A stretch of 64,000 bases of DNA from contig NZ_LMPF01000020.1 in the NCBI RefSeq assembly GCF_001424345.1, positions 261,883 to 325,882 on the forward strand, read 5' to 3'. A model generated the notes under the pieces. The model did not search any database, had not been told where the DNA came from, and worked only from the letters and a program-made list of their open reading frames with translations. The DNA comes from Burkholderia sp. Leaf177. GTDB taxonomy: Bacteria > Pseudomonadota > Gammaproteobacteria > Burkholderiales > Burkholderiaceae. Shown piece after piece: positions 49,507 to 59,125 of this stretch. A program made the translations under genes and the position numbers. How positions within the stretch are numbered: position 1 is the stretch's first letter; the number at the start of each line of letters is the position of its first letter.

Positions 49507-50285
49507 GCCCTCGCCTCCTGCAACGCCTGGCGCGTCGCCTTCAATAACCAGCTCACGTCCGACGACAACGCGATCACCTTCACGCCCGCCTCCGCATATT
49601 GTCGAGCGCTCGCGGAATCGAGTGCGAAAATGCCGCTTGCGATACCCGCGTTTTTCGCTGTATCGATGATCTTCGTGATCGCGGCTTGCACATCATTATG
49701 TTTGGAATCGCCGAGATGCCCAAGGCTCGCAGCCAGATCCGCCGGTCCGATAAACAAACAATCCACGCCTGGCGTCGCGGCAATCGCTTCGACATTTTCG
49801 ACCGCCAATTGCGACTCGATCTGCACGATCGTCGATATCTGCGCATTCGCCGACGTCACATAGTCACGCCGAACGCCATACGCCGCCGCGCGCACCATGC
49901 CGGCGGCGCCGCGCAGGCCATCGCGTGCGTCGCCATTCGGATATTGCGTGAGACGCACGGCGTGTTGCGCTTCTTGCGCGGTCTCCACGTTCGGGAACAT
50001 CAGCGTGCGCGCGCCGGCATCGAGTACGCGCTTGACCAGCCAGGCATCGTGCGCGGGCACGCGGACAATCGGTTCGGTCGGAAGATGCGCTGCAGCGATC
50101 GCGCGAAGTTGCGAGACGACGTCCTGGCTATCGTTCGGAGAATGCTCCATGTCGATGCAAAGCCAGTCGAAGCCCGCATGCGCGAGCGCTTCGGCAATGT
50201 CGGCGCTGCCCATGGAAAGCCACATGCCGTACAAGGTGCCGGGCTCGCTGAAACGCTGCTTGAGGAGATTCGTGTAAGTGCTCAT
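49503..50285 (-). CDS. HpcH/HpaI-family aldolase (2,4-dihydroxyhept-2-ene-1,7-dioate aldolase-like)
   Basis: The protein has 260 residues from the ATG at 50285 (MSTYTNLLKQRFSEPGTLYGMW). The metal and substrate region includes GFDWLCIDMEHSPNDSQD (about 35-52), RVPAHDAWLVKRVLDAGARTLMFPNV and VDCLFIGPADLAASLG. It cleaves or condenses 2-keto-3-deoxy acids with Mg/Mn. The substrate is uncertain. The frame is open upstream to 50396, but the family starts here. Confidence 0.9.
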   Translation of the reverse strand: MSTYTNLLKQRFSEPGTLYGMWLSMGSADIAEALAHAGFDWLCIDMEHSPNDSQDVVSQLRAIAAAHLPTEPIVRVPAHDAWLVKRVLDAGARTLMFPNVETAQEAQHAVRLTQYPNGDARDGLRGAAGMVRAAAYGVRRDYVTSANAQISTIVQIESQLAVENVEAIAATPGVDCLFIGPADLAASLGHLGDSKHNDVQAAITKIIDTAKNAGIASGIFALDSASARQYAEAGVKVIALSSDVSWLLKATRQALQEARA

Positions 50286-50454
50286 GGCGCGATCCTCGCT
50301 GGATCGGCCTTGAACTTGGCGGAAGGGTTCGCTGGCATGTCTCGCTCCGTTGGCATGTCGCTGGGATGCGCCGCAGCAAAACGCGCGGCTATTCAACGAT
50401 CTTTAACGATAATACCGTGACAAAAGCGAAGCCGCGGAGCGCCGGAAGCAGGCG

Positions 50455-50901
50455 TCAAACGCCTTCGACGTCCGCCCAGCAATTCGGCGTTTCGTAGAGG
50501 CGGATGCGCTTGAGCTTCAGGTTGACGCCGTAGTGCGCGTCGTAGACGCCGGAGAGAATCTTGAACGCCTCGGCGGCGAGATTTTCAACCGTCGGAATGC
50601 GGTCGAGCACGACGGTCTTGTGATCCGCCATTTGCTCGAGGAAACCGCGCACGATCTCATCGCGTGCGTACACGATAAACGCGTGGTCCCACTTGTTGAC
50701 CAGATGCTCCATGGCGAGCGCTTTGACATCGGCGAAATCCATCACCATGCCGCGATCCGGCGCGCCTTCCGTTTCGACGAGCTCACCCTGCAACGTGATT
50801 TCCAGCACATACCGGTGACCATGCAGATTCCGGCACTGGCTGCGGTGATCGGGGATGCGGTGGCCCGCATCGAATTCAAGTTTTCGGGTAATCGTCTGCA
50901 C
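50455..50901 (-). CDS. queD: 6-carboxytetrahydropterin synthase QueD
   Basis: The protein has 148 residues from a GTG start. The zinc-binding histidines lie in DAGHRIPDHRSQCRNLHGHRY (about residues 12-30) with a Cys suited for catalysis. The C-terminal ETPNCWADVEG is typical. It converts dihydroneopterin triphosphate to carboxytetrahydropterin for queuosine. It is the last gene of the queC-queE-queD cluster on the minus strand, 25 bp after queE. Confidence 0.93.
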   Translation of the reverse strand: MQTITRKLEFDAGHRIPDHRSQCRNLHGHRYVLEITLQGELVETEGAPDRGMVMDFADVKALAMEHLVNKWDHAFIVYARDEIVRGFLEQMADHKTVVLDRIPTVENLAAEAFKILSGVYDAHYGVNLKLKRIRLYETPNCWADVEGV

Positions 50902-50926
50902 GTCGGCTCAGCTTGGGTGATTCGCG

Positions 50927-51559
50927 TTATGGGATGTTCAGGTACTTGTGCGTCTGCATGGACAGGCGCCATTGCGGATGCCGCTTGCACCAGTCAATGG
51001 CGAGCTTCGTGTTGATATCGCGCGAAGGGCCGTCCATGGGTTGCACGAGGAAATATTCGAAGTCGAGCTTCGCGTAATCGGCGAGCGGCTGGTTGTCTTG
51101 CGGCACGACGACTTTCAGCTCATTGCCCTTCGTCACGACCAGCGGCGCGCCGGCTTTCGGACTTACGCAAATCCAGTCGATGCTGTCCAGCACCGGCATT
51201 GACCCATTCGTTTCGATAGCCATTTCAAAACCCGCTGCATGCAAGGCATCCACGAACGGCTGATCGATTTGCAACATGGGCTCGCCGCCGGTGCAAACCA
51301 CGAACTTGTGCGCTTCGCCTTCCGGCCACTGCGATGAAATCATCGCAACGAGATCAGCGGGCGTCTTGTACTTGCCGCCGTTCTCGCCATCCGTGCCGAC
51401 AAAATCGGTATCGCAAAACTGGCAGACCGCATCTTCTCGATCTTCCTCGCGGCCCGACCACAGGTTGCATCCGGCAAAGCGGCAGAACACGGCAGGGCGG
51501 CCGGCATTCGCGCCTTCGCCCTGCAACGTGTAGAAGATTTCCTTTACTGCATACGTCAT
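50927..51559 (-). CDS. queE: 7-carboxy-7-deazaguanine synthase QueE
   Basis: The protein has 210 residues. The radical-SAM cysteines are in CRFAGCNLWSGRE...CQFCDTDFVG; spacing between the first and second Cys of the cluster is extended (CX14CX2C), as known for the QueE subgroup of proteobacteria. VVCTGGEPMLQ follows near residue 95. It is the second step of the deazaguanine pathway. It starts 2 bp after queC ends. Confidence 0.95.
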   Translation of the reverse strand: MTYAVKEIFYTLQGEGANAGRPAVFCRFAGCNLWSGREEDREDAVCQFCDTDFVGTDGENGGKYKTPADLVAMISSQWPEGEAHKFVVCTGGEPMLQIDQPFVDALHAAGFEMAIETNGSMPVLDSIDWICVSPKAGAPLVVTKGNELKVVVPQDNQPLADYAKLDFEYFLVQPMDGPSRDINTKLAIDWCKRHPQWRLSMQTHKYLNIP

Positions 51560-51561
51560 GA

Positions 51562-52296
51562 TCAGACTGGTTCCGAGGTGACTTGCTCACCCGATTGATA
51601 GGCTTCAAAGCCGCGCTTGCGCAGCTTGCACGCCGGACACTGGCCACAGCCGAATCCCCACGCGTGCAACTCGGCGCGCTCGCCGACATAACACGTATGC
51701 GTCTCGACACGAACCAGTTCCACGAGCGCTTCGCCACCGAGCTGTTCGGCGAGGCGCCACGTATCGGCTTTATCGATCCACATCAGCGGCGTTTCGAGCA
51801 GGAAGCGCGAATCCATGCCGAGATTGAGCGCAACTTGCAGCGCTTTCATGGTGTCGTCGCGGCAATCGGGATAGCCCGAGAAATCCGTTTCGCACATGCC
51901 GCCGACCAGCACCTTCAATCCGCGCCGGTACGCAATTGCCGCCGCGATGGTCATGAACATCAGGTTGCGGCCGGGCACGAACGTGTTGGGCAAGCCGTTC
52001 GCGGTCGCCTCGATTTCGATCTCGCGCGTCATGGCTGTGTCGCTGATAGCGCCGAGCACGGACAGGTCGATCATGTGATCTTCGCCGAGCCGGTCAGCCC
52101 ATTTCGGGAACTGCTTTTTCAGCGATGCCCGGAAGCCGTCGCGGCACTCGAGTTCCACACGATGACGTTGCCCGTAGTCGAACCCGAGCGTCTCGACGGT
52201 AGCAAAGCGGTCGAGCGCCCAGGCAAGGCATGTGGCCGAATCCTGGCCGCCGGAAAACAGCACCAGCGCGCTGTCTTTAGCGTCTGTTCGAGTCAC
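51562..52296 (-). CDS. queC: 7-cyano-7-deazaguanine synthase QueC
   Basis: The protein has 244 residues with the GTG start at 52296, chosen because GGGAG is well placed and the N-terminus then reads [23 protein letters not shown]. The ATP-pyrophosphatase loop is SGGQDSATC; the zinc-binding cysteines are in [13 protein letters not shown] near the C-terminus. It makes preQ0. The frame is open up to 52398 but that part is not family-like. No preQ1 riboswitch was recognised upstream. Confidence 0.93.
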   Translation of the reverse strand: MTRTDAKDSALVLFSGGQDSATCLAWALDRFATVETLGFDYGQRHRVELECRDGFRASLKKQFPKWADRLGEDHMIDLSVLGAISDTAMTREIEIEATANGLPNTFVPGRNLMFMTIAAAIAYRRGLKVLVGGMCETDFSGYPDCRDDTMKALQVALNLGMDSRFLLETPLMWIDKADTWRLAEQLGGEALVELVRVETHTCYVGERAELHAWGFGCGQCPACKLRKRGFEAYQSGEQVTSEPV

Positions 52297-52460
52297 CGTG
52301 AAACTCCCAAGTGGTTTTGCGCGATCTGGCTGGTTGGTCGGGCTGATCGGTCGGGGCGGGTCGGCTAAGGCCGAGTGCGCTGTTGCCAAGCTAGCCAAGT
52401 CTTTGAAGAACCGAGGATTTTAGCATGGCGCTACTTTCAGGCATTGTCGCCGCGCAATGG

Positions 52461-52497
52461 AAAAGGCCCGGAAACCTTTTGGTTTCCGGGCCTTTTT
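52461..52497 (-). terminator. Bidirectional terminator next to tRNA-Phe
   Basis: There is a perfect 16-bp stem AAAAGGCCCGGAAACC / GGTTTCCGGGCCTTTT with a TTTT loop. It is 8 bp downstream of the tRNA-Phe 3' end on the minus strand; the right-hand T-run would also stop + strand transcripts. Confidence 0.93.
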
Positions 52498-52504
52498 GCA
52501 ACTG

Positions 52505-52580
52505 TGGTGGCCTGGGACGGAATCGAACCATCGACACGCGGATTTTCAATCCGCTGCTCTACCAACTGAGCTACCGGGCC
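52505..52580 (-). tRNA. tRNA-Phe (GAA)
   Basis: The RNA has 76 nt including an encoded CCA. The D-arm GCTC...GAGC, the anticodon arm GCGGA-TTGAAAA-TCCGC with anticodon GAA, and the T-arm with TTCGATT are all present. The acceptor stem is GGCCCGG / CCAGGCC, with a C5.A68 mismatch. The T-stem has one T51.G63 wobble. The discriminator is A. A strong terminator follows immediately. Confidence 0.96.
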
Positions 52581-52678
52581 ACGAAGAACGAAAGTATATC
52601 AAAGGGGATTATGTCGCTCAAGACCTTTTAGCGATATTTTTGGTGAAACGATCGCCGGCGCCTTGCTCAGCATGCTTT

Positions 52679-53404
52679 TCAGGCTTCGCTCTTGTTCTTG
52701 CCGAGGTCCACGCCAAGCTGTTTCAGCTTCCGGTAAAGGTGCGTGCGCTCCAGTCCCGTTTTCTCCGCCACGCGCGTCATGCTGCCGTTTTCACGCGCGA
52801 GGTGATACTCGAAATACGCGCGTTCGAACGCATCGCGTGCATCGCGCAACGGAATGTCGAAAGAGATGGACGCAGTCGCTCCCGCAGGATTCGCCGCCGG
52901 GCTTGCACCAACGCCGTTGCTGTCGCCGCCAGCCAGATTCAGCGACGACGCCACCGGCAACGCAGCCGACGCCGGCACCGTCGATCCGCCCATTGGCAAC
53001 GGTGGCCGCAACGCCGTCGTGGCCACGGGAGCCGGCGCATTACCGCGTGCAAGCCCCTGCTCGACCGCCTTCAGCAACTTCTGCAAGGCGATCGGCTTTT
53101 CCAGGAAGTTGAGCGCGCCGATCTTCGTGGCTTCAACAGCTGTATCGATGGTCGCATGGCCCGACATCATGATCACCGGCATGGTGAGCTTGCCCTGCGC
53201 CGCCCATTCTTTGAGCAGCGTCACGCCGTCGGTATCGGGCATCCAGATGTCGAGCAGCACGAGATCCGGCGCCTGCCGCAACCGGTACTCCCGCGCGTGC
53301 TGCGCATTTTCCGCCGTCTCCACCACGTGACCTTCGTCGCTCAGGATTTCCGAGAGCAATTCCCGGATTCCCATTTCGTCGTCTACCACCAGGATGGTTG
53401 CCAT
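52679..53404 (-). CDS. NtrX-like response regulator without AAA+ domain
   Basis: The protein has 241 residues. The receiver spans about 1-120 (VVDDE, phospho-acceptor D52 in LLDIWMPDTDG, MMSGHAT, EKPI). A Pro/Ala/Gly-rich linker follows (about 125-180). A Fis-type HTH ends it (RVAEKTGLERTHLYRKLKQLGV). Classical NtrX has a sigma-54-interacting AAA+ ATPase between these, which is absent. The gene begins 1 bp before the end of the kinase gene frame (adjacent, same strand), so it follows the NtrY-like kinase in one operon. Confidence 0.92.
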   Translation of the reverse strand: MATILVVDDEMGIRELLSEILSDEGHVVETAENAQHAREYRLRQAPDLVLLDIWMPDTDGVTLLKEWAAQGKLTMPVIMMSGHATIDTAVEATKIGALNFLEKPIALQKLLKAVEQGLARGNAPAPVATTALRPPLPMGGSTVPASAALPVASSLNLAGGDSNGVGASPAANPAGATASISFDIPLRDARDAFERAYFEYHLARENGSMTRVAEKTGLERTHLYRKLKQLGVDLGKNKSEA

Positions 53405-55834
53405 TTACGCTGCCCTTGTCTGCACTAATGCTTTTGTCGTTCCATGACCCGCCGCCGCGGAGGACGCCGATGCGCCCGGTTCGGCGGTATCGTCCGCGAG
53501 TTGCAGGAACAGAATGGAGATCTGCGCGCCTTCGATCACGTCGGCGGTCTTCGAACGATTGCGGATGTCGATGCGAGCGCCATGCTCATCGACGATCTTC
53601 TTCACCGTTGCAAGACCCAGACCCGTGCCTTTTGCCTTTGTCGTGACGTAAGGTTCGAACGCGCGCGAGAGAATTCGCGCTGGAAAACCAGGACCGTTAT
53701 CCGATACCGTCAGCCGCACCGCCACGCGGGCATTTCCGGAGGCATCAGGGTCACCGTATTCTACTGTCTTCGTTTCGAGCAGCACGCGCGGCACCGGGAC
53801 ATCGGCAACCGCGTCCTGCGCGTTTTGCAACAGGTTGTGAATCACCTGTCGCAGTTGCGTGGCATCGCCGCGAATCACCGGCAGTTTTGTCAGCTCGACG
53901 TTGATCGGGCTCTTGCCCTCTTCAATGCCATACAACGTCAGCACTTCAGCCACGAGGTCGTTGAGCTGCAAATTGCCGAGCACCGCCGGCGGCGTGCGCG
54001 CGTATTCGCGGAAATCGTCGACCATCTGCTTCATGGCCTGAACCTGATTCACGATGGTCGTGGCGCCGCGCTTGAGCACGTCGGCGTCGGCGGGCGCGAG
54101 TTTATCGGCGAGCTTCATTTGCAGCCGTTCCGCCGATAACTGAATGGGCGTGAGCGGATTCTTGATCTCGTGGGCGAGACGCCTCGCGACCTCGCCCCAC
54201 GCCACCGAACGCTGCGCCGAGATGACGTCGGAGATGTCGTCGAATACGACTACGTAGCCAGTGGTTTCGGCGTCGTCGGCATCGCTTTCGGTTAGCGTCA
54301 GCAATTGCGTGCCGCGGACCAGCAAGGTCAGCGGATCGGTTTCGCCCGGCACCGGAACCGCGAGTTGCTGCTGCCAGTGACCGCGGTCGCCAATGGGCCG
54401 GCCGCTGCCGCTCGCGGCTGCATCGCGATCCGCGAATGCCTTGCGCACCATTGCACCGAATTCGGCCAGCACGCCGATCTGCTCCAGCGGCAAGTTCAGC
54501 GATCCGCTGAACGGCTGACGGAAGATGCGTTCAGCGCCGCGATTGGCCGTGGTCAGGCGGAATTGCCGGTCGAACACGAACACGCCCGCGGTCAGGTTCG
54601 CGAGAATACTTTCGAGATACGCCTTCGAATGCTCGAGCGCGATCCGGTTGTTTTCGACGGCGGCGCGCGCCTCGGACAACTGCCGCGTCATGGCATTGAA
54701 CGACTGCGTGAGAAAACCGAGTTCATCGCGCGATTTCACTTCTCGCTTGGGCGTGTAATCGCCCTCCGCCACTTCCTTCGTGCCTTGCGCCAATAGGAAC
54801 AACGGCCGCGCGAGCTGATTGCCGAGCGCGAGCGCCAGCATCATTGCAATGAAGGTTGCGAGGAACAGCGCGAGCGTCAACGTGCCGATGTACATCTTGC
54901 GCAAGCCGGTCCGCCCGAGCGCCTTCTCTTGATATTCGCGATACGCGCGCTGCACGGCGTCGGCATTACGCGCGAGCGCGGTGCTCACCGGCTGTTCGAT
55001 TTGCAGGAAACGTTCGGCCGGCTGCAGCTCGGTGGTCGAGCTATCGGGAATCTTCACGATCACCCGCAACCTGAGCGCGCCCTTGGGTCCGGTCAGGCTC
55101 GAATCGCCATCGACCTCGCCTTCGATTGCGCCGTACGGGCGACCGCGCGCCTGGTTGAGCTGCAGCGGCGTCGGCAAATTGTCGGGCACGAGCGCGGCGA
55201 AATTGCTCGATGCCTGCGCGATCACGCGGACATCGGGCGCGGTACCCGAACCGCCGCGCGCGGGTTCGACAATGGTCGCGTCCTGCACGTTGAACTGGTC
55301 GCGCAGCCGCAGCAAGGTGAGCGTGAGGCTGGTTGGATCGGCGCTCGCAAGCTGATCGCTCATCAGGCGGCCTTTGTTCTGCAGGTCCGACAGCGATGCG
55401 TCGAGCATGCCGCGCCCGAGATTCAGGCCGGACGTGAGCGCGGTTTCCACGTTCACGTCGAACCATGATTCGATGCTTCGCGACACGAACTGATACGACA
55501 CCACGTAGATGATCCCGCCCGGCACGACGCCCACGAGCGCGAAAATGAACGCGAGTTTCGCCAGCAAGCGTGTGCCGAATTTCCCCTGTCGCACGCGCGT
55601 GACGATGATCAGCACGAGTCCGATCACAATCAGGATCAGCACGACCGCGACAGCGAGATTCGCGGCATACAGCCACTGATAATAACGGTCGAAGAACTCG
55701 GTATTCGCGCTGGCGAGCGCCAGCATCACGAGCAGCAAGATAGCGGTGAGCGCGACCGTCACCACCAGCGCGCGGACCACGATGCTCGTCATGTTCGTGC
55801 GGCGCAACGGCCGTCGGCGTAGCTTATTTAGCAT
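53405..55834 (-). CDS. NtrY-like membrane sensor histidine kinase
   Basis: The protein has 809 residues. Several membrane segments lie at the N-terminus (about 16-110) with a large extracytoplasmic loop, a further helix (about 330-355, LTLALFLATFIAMMLALALG), then HAMP (about 360-410), PAS (about 420-540) and kinase core with H-box RRLAHEIKNPLTPIQLSAERLQ, N-box IHNLLQNAQDAV, DNGPGF and GTGLGLA. It is probably the partner of the AAA+-less regulator downstream. The start at 55834 overlaps the DUF4390 gene by 11 bp. Confidence 0.93.
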   Translation of the reverse strand: MLNKLRRRPLRRTNMTSIVVRALVVTVALTAILLLVMLALASANTEFFDRYYQWLYAANLAVAVVLILIVIGLVLIIVTRVRQGKFGTRLLAKLAFIFALVGVVPGGIIYVVSYQFVSRSIESWFDVNVETALTSGLNLGRGMLDASLSDLQNKGRLMSDQLASADPTSLTLTLLRLRDQFNVQDATIVEPARGGSGTAPDVRVIAQASSNFAALVPDNLPTPLQLNQARGRPYGAIEGEVDGDSSLTGPKGALRLRVIVKIPDSSTTELQPAERFLQIEQPVSTALARNADAVQRAYREYQEKALGRTGLRKMYIGTLTLALFLATFIAMMLALALGNQLARPLFLLAQGTKEVAEGDYTPKREVKSRDELGFLTQSFNAMTRQLSEARAAVENNRIALEHSKAYLESILANLTAGVFVFDRQFRLTTANRGAERIFRQPFSGSLNLPLEQIGVLAEFGAMVRKAFADRDAAASGSGRPIGDRGHWQQQLAVPVPGETDPLTLLVRGTQLLTLTESDADDAETTGYVVVFDDISDVISAQRSVAWGEVARRLAHEIKNPLTPIQLSAERLQMKLADKLAPADADVLKRGATTIVNQVQAMKQMVDDFREYARTPPAVLGNLQLNDLVAEVLTLYGIEEGKSPINVELTKLPVIRGDATQLRQVIHNLLQNAQDAVADVPVPRVLLETKTVEYGDPDASGNARVAVRLTVSDNGPGFPARILSRAFEPYVTTKAKGTGLGLATVKKIVDEHGARIDIRNRSKTADVIEGAQISILFLQLADDTAEPGASASSAAAGHGTTKALVQTRAA

Positions 55835-56456
55835 TGGGCGCCGCCGTGAAATTGAACCGCTTCCAGTCGGAAGAAAGATTCCAGTCGCGGTTGTTGACTG
55901 CGTCGATCTGGAACGGCTTGGGCATCAGCGCAATGTCCAGCTGCATGCGCACGGACGCCGTGTAGGTCTCGCCGGCGGCGACCTGATTGCGATCGATCAC
56001 ATGCCACGATGTCACGTGCTTGATCACCGCGAGCGCTTCGGAAAGCGTGCCGAAGCCGAGCTGCAAACCACCCGTTGACACACGATACTCGCGCGTCAAC
56101 GGCTGAAACGAAAGCCGGATGCTTTGCGATACGCTGACCGGTTCCTCGTCGAACCAATACCAGCGCGGCCGCGACAAATCGAAATCCGTAGTGAAATAGA
56201 GCGGCACGCCCTTATTCACAGCGTCTTCCAGACTGCTGTTGAGATCGAAGTCGAAACGGGCGTCGAGGCTCCAGCCCGTACCGTCGGCCTGCAGCGACGC
56301 GCGTTGCACGGCAATAGGATCCGCCTGCGCGGCCTCGACCGGCAGGAACGACAGCGCGAGACTCAAAATGAGGCTCAGCGCGAGGCTCAACAACAAGGCC
56401 GGCACGGACTGGCCGGCGAGCGCGCGTCGCAGCGGAAAAAAGCGTTTGATCGTCAC
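55824..56456 (-). CDS. DUF4390 domain protein, exported
   Basis: The protein has 210 residues from the GTG at 56456, which overlaps the rsmB stop (GTGA). A hydrophobic signal segment is clear (PALLLSLALSLILSLALSFLPVEAAQA). The rest (ADPIAVQRASLQADGTGWSLDARFDFDL...) is the DUF4390 pattern known from genes between rsmB and ntrY in betaproteobacteria. Function unknown; its secretion and genetic link suggest it acts with the extracytoplasmic part of the NtrY-like sensor. Confidence 0.85.
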   Translation of the reverse strand: MTIKRFFPLRRALAGQSVPALLLSLALSLILSLALSFLPVEAAQADPIAVQRASLQADGTGWSLDARFDFDLNSSLEDAVNKGVPLYFTTDFDLSRPRWYWFDEEPVSVSQSIRLSFQPLTREYRVSTGGLQLGFGTLSEALAVIKHVTSWHVIDRNQVAAGETYTASVRMQLDIALMPKPFQIDAVNNRDWNLSSDWKRFNFTAAPNAK

Positions 56457-57937
56457 CGTTTCTGAAAGCGCGCGTAGAAGAATCCGTCGTGGTCCGCAAA
56501 GGCTTCCGTGTCCCGTTTCGATGTTGAACGGGTACGTTGCGCCTCGCCTGAATTGTCCGTCAGCGAGTTCGTGACCGGGTCCGGTGAAACTTGCAAGCCA
56601 ACCGTGCTGGCATGGCTGGCGGTCGGCAATAATTGCCCCGGCGCGTCCAATCGTACCGCATCTTCGTGCACCTCTCCAAACCACTGCGCCTGCAACTCGC
56701 CCTCTTCGGGGAAGATCGAGCACGTGACGTAAAGCAACTCGCCACCGGTGGCGACGAGCGGCCAGAGCGCGGCGAGGATTCGGCGCTGTTCTTCAACCAG
56801 CGCGGCGATATCCGATGGACGCCGCAACCAGCGAATATCGGGATGACGCCGCACGATGCCCGACGCCGAACACGGCACGTCGGCGAGCACGCGGTCGAAC
56901 GGATCGCCGTCCGACCAATCGGCGGGGTTGCCTGCATCGCCGACGCGAATCTCGGCCTGAAGATTCAAACGCTGCAAGTTTTCGCCGATGCGCCGTGCGC
57001 GCCCCGCGTCGCTTTCGACCGCGATCATTTCGACGTTCGCCAGCTCCAGCACGTGGCCGGTCTTGCCGCCGGGCGCCGCGCACGCATCGAGGACGCGCAT
57101 GCCGTCGCGCACATCCAGCAACTGCGCAGCGAGTTGCGCGCCGGCGTCCTGTACGGAGACGACGCCGTCGGCGAAACCGGGGATTTTGTCGACGGCCATC
57201 GGCGTTTTCAGGCGCACGGCGTGAAGGCCGGCGGCTTCGGCTTCGATGTTCCCGGCTTTCAGGACATCGAGGTATTGCTCGACCGTCATGCGCCGCGCGT
57301 TCACGCGCAAGGTCAACGGACCTTGTAAATTGCCGGCGTCCAGGATGTTTTCCCATTCGCTGGGCTGGCCGCGCTTGACCGCGTCGATCCACCACGCCGG
57401 GTAGTTGAAACGCGCCACTGGATCGCGCCGCACTTCGGCGAGCAACGTTTCGCGTTCGCGCAGAAACGTGCGCAACACGGCGTTGACCAGGCCCTTCGCG
57501 AACGCAAACTCGCGCCGTGCCGCGATGGCGTTCACGGTTTGATCGACGATAGTGAAAGGCGTGTAGGCGGCATCGGCTTCATCGTCCACGAGCAAGGCGA
57601 ACGCGCACGCCATCACGTTCGATACATGCGGCGGCGGCGCCTTGCGCACCATTTTGGCAAGCAGCGCGTCGGCAACGGCCAAGCGTCGCAACGTGCGATA
57701 CGCAATGTCCTGCGTCGCGCCACGCGACACGGCCACGTGCGTGGCGGCGATCACGGTCTGCAACGCTGCGGGCAGCGCGGAACCGGCGCGCACGGCACCG
57801 ACCGCTTGCGCTGCGGCGTCGAGCGCGAACGCAAGGGAATCGGGGGCGAGGTGCAGCGTGGCGAGACGTGCATCGGGCGACGCCCGGCTGCTATCCGCCG
57901 ATGATACGGCGCGGCGTCGGGAAGGCTTTTCGGTCAT
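56453..57937 (-). CDS. rsmB: 16S rRNA (cytosine-967-C5) methyltransferase RsmB
   Basis: The protein has 494 residues from the ATG at 57937. An N-terminal NusB-like helical domain (to about residue 190) is followed by the SAM-binding domain: DACAAPGGKTGHVLEL (motif I), LADVPCSASGIVRRHPD with the catalytic Cys, and LLYVTCSIFPEE with the second Cys. It methylates C967 of 16S rRNA. The ORF is open upstream to 58099, but that part lacks family similarity. It heads the rsmB-DUF4390-NtrY-NtrX chain. Confidence 0.95.
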   Translation of the reverse strand: MTEKPSRRRAVSSADSSRASPDARLATLHLAPDSLAFALDAAAQAVGAVRAGSALPAALQTVIAATHVAVSRGATQDIAYRTLRRLAVADALLAKMVRKAPPPHVSNVMACAFALLVDDEADAAYTPFTIVDQTVNAIAARREFAFAKGLVNAVLRTFLRERETLLAEVRRDPVARFNYPAWWIDAVKRGQPSEWENILDAGNLQGPLTLRVNARRMTVEQYLDVLKAGNIEAEAAGLHAVRLKTPMAVDKIPGFADGVVSVQDAGAQLAAQLLDVRDGMRVLDACAAPGGKTGHVLELANVEMIAVESDAGRARRIGENLQRLNLQAEIRVGDAGNPADWSDGDPFDRVLADVPCSASGIVRRHPDIRWLRRPSDIAALVEEQRRILAALWPLVATGGELLYVTCSIFPEEGELQAQWFGEVHEDAVRLDAPGQLLPTASHASTVGLQVSPDPVTNSLTDNSGEAQRTRSTSKRDTEAFADHDGFFYARFQKR

Positions 57938-58135
57938 GTCGGGGCGAAGGCGTTCGAGCCGGCCGATGCCGGTCCGCACAAACGAAGCATTGTAGCCCGG
58001 CAGGGGGAACGATCCTGGATTGGAGCGGCAACGTTGGCCGAACGGACAAGGCCCGCAGCCTTCGGGCAAAAAAACGGGCCCATTCGACGTTTGTCGCAAT
58101 GGACCCGAATTTTTGCTACTTGAAGAGCACTCCGA

Positions 58136-58993
58136 TCACTCCATCCGGCCGGTCCGCGCCATCTCCATCAGCCGGGCAACACGTTCTTCGGTCGCCGGGT
58201 GCGTCGAAAACAAATTCGCGATACCGCCGCCCGCCAGCGGATTCATGATCATCATTTGCGCGGTTGCGGGATGTTGCTCGGCCGTAGGAAACGGCGTGCC
58301 GGACGCATACGCGTGGATTTTCTCCAGCGCGCTCGCCAGCGCCTGCGGATCGCCGGAAATCTGCGCGCCGCCGCGGTCGGCTTCGAATTCACGTGCCCGC
58401 GATATCGCCATCTGGATCAGCGCGCCGGCAATTGGCGCGAGAATCGCAACCGCAATACTCGCAATCGGATTCGACGGACGTCCTTCCGAATCGCGCCCGC
58501 CGAAGAACATGGCGAAGTTCGCGAGCGCGGAAATGGCGCCGGCCATGGTCGCCGATACGGTCGAAATCAGGATGTCCCGATGCTTAACGTGCGCAAGTTC
58601 ATGCGCCATCACGCCGCGCAGTTCGCGCTCCGAAAGCACTCGCAGAATGCCGGTGGTCGCGGCGACGGCGGCGTGCTCAGGATTGCGGCCCGTGGCAAAC
58701 GCGTTCGGCGCGGCTTCGTCAATGAGATACACCTTCGGCATGGGCAATTGCGCCCGGGTCGCCAATTCGCGGATCATCCGGTAGAACTGCGGCGCCGTGG
58801 CTTCGTCGACTTCCTGTGCGTTGTACATCTTCAGCACGAGCTTGTCGGAGAACCAGTACGAGAAAAAATTCATCGCAAGAGCGACGACCAGCGCGAGCGC
58901 CATGCCTTTGCTGCCGCCGATCATTCCACCAATCACGACAAAAAGGGCCGTGATCGCTGCCATCAGCATCGCGGTTTTGACCCAATTGAACAT
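58136..58993 (-). CDS. htpX: Zinc metalloprotease HtpX
   Basis: The protein has 285 residues, the usual length. Two N-terminal membrane helices (about 4-28 and 28-52) precede the catalytic motif [12 protein letters not shown] (about residue 130) and two further hydrophobic segments (about 145-165, 175-200). The third zinc ligand Glu is in [10 protein letters not shown]. It is an inner-membrane protease that degrades misfolded membrane proteins. It is separate from the rsmB operon by about 200 bp. Confidence 0.96.
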   Translation of the reverse strand: MFNWVKTAMLMAAITALFVVIGGMIGGSKGMALALVVALAMNFFSYWFSDKLVLKMYNAQEVDEATAPQFYRMIRELATRAQLPMPKVYLIDEAAPNAFATGRNPEHAAVAATTGILRVLSERELRGVMAHELAHVKHRDILISTVSATMAGAISALANFAMFFGGRDSEGRPSNPIASIAVAILAPIAGALIQMAISRAREFEADRGGAQISGDPQALASALEKIHAYASGTPFPTAEQHPATAQMMIMNPLAGGGIANLFSTHPATEERVARLMEMARTGRME

Positions 58994-59125
58994 GTCTTGA
59001 ACTCCTCACCCAAATATCAATGCGCGTTACGCGCGAGCGGCCGGATCGGCCCATTTGCCTGACCAGATCAAACGGTCACGGATTGTAAGCAAAATGTTAG
59101 ATAAGGGCATTGCGAAATAATTCAA

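Noticed and set aside
52297..52460. preQ1 riboswitch before queC
   Set aside because: No recognisable preQ1 pseudoknot motif; sequence is G/T-rich without the A-rich tail.
52505..52620. Genomic-island attachment site at tRNA-Phe
   Set aside because: No integrase gene or direct repeat of the tRNA 3' end was seen nearby; both sides are core genes.
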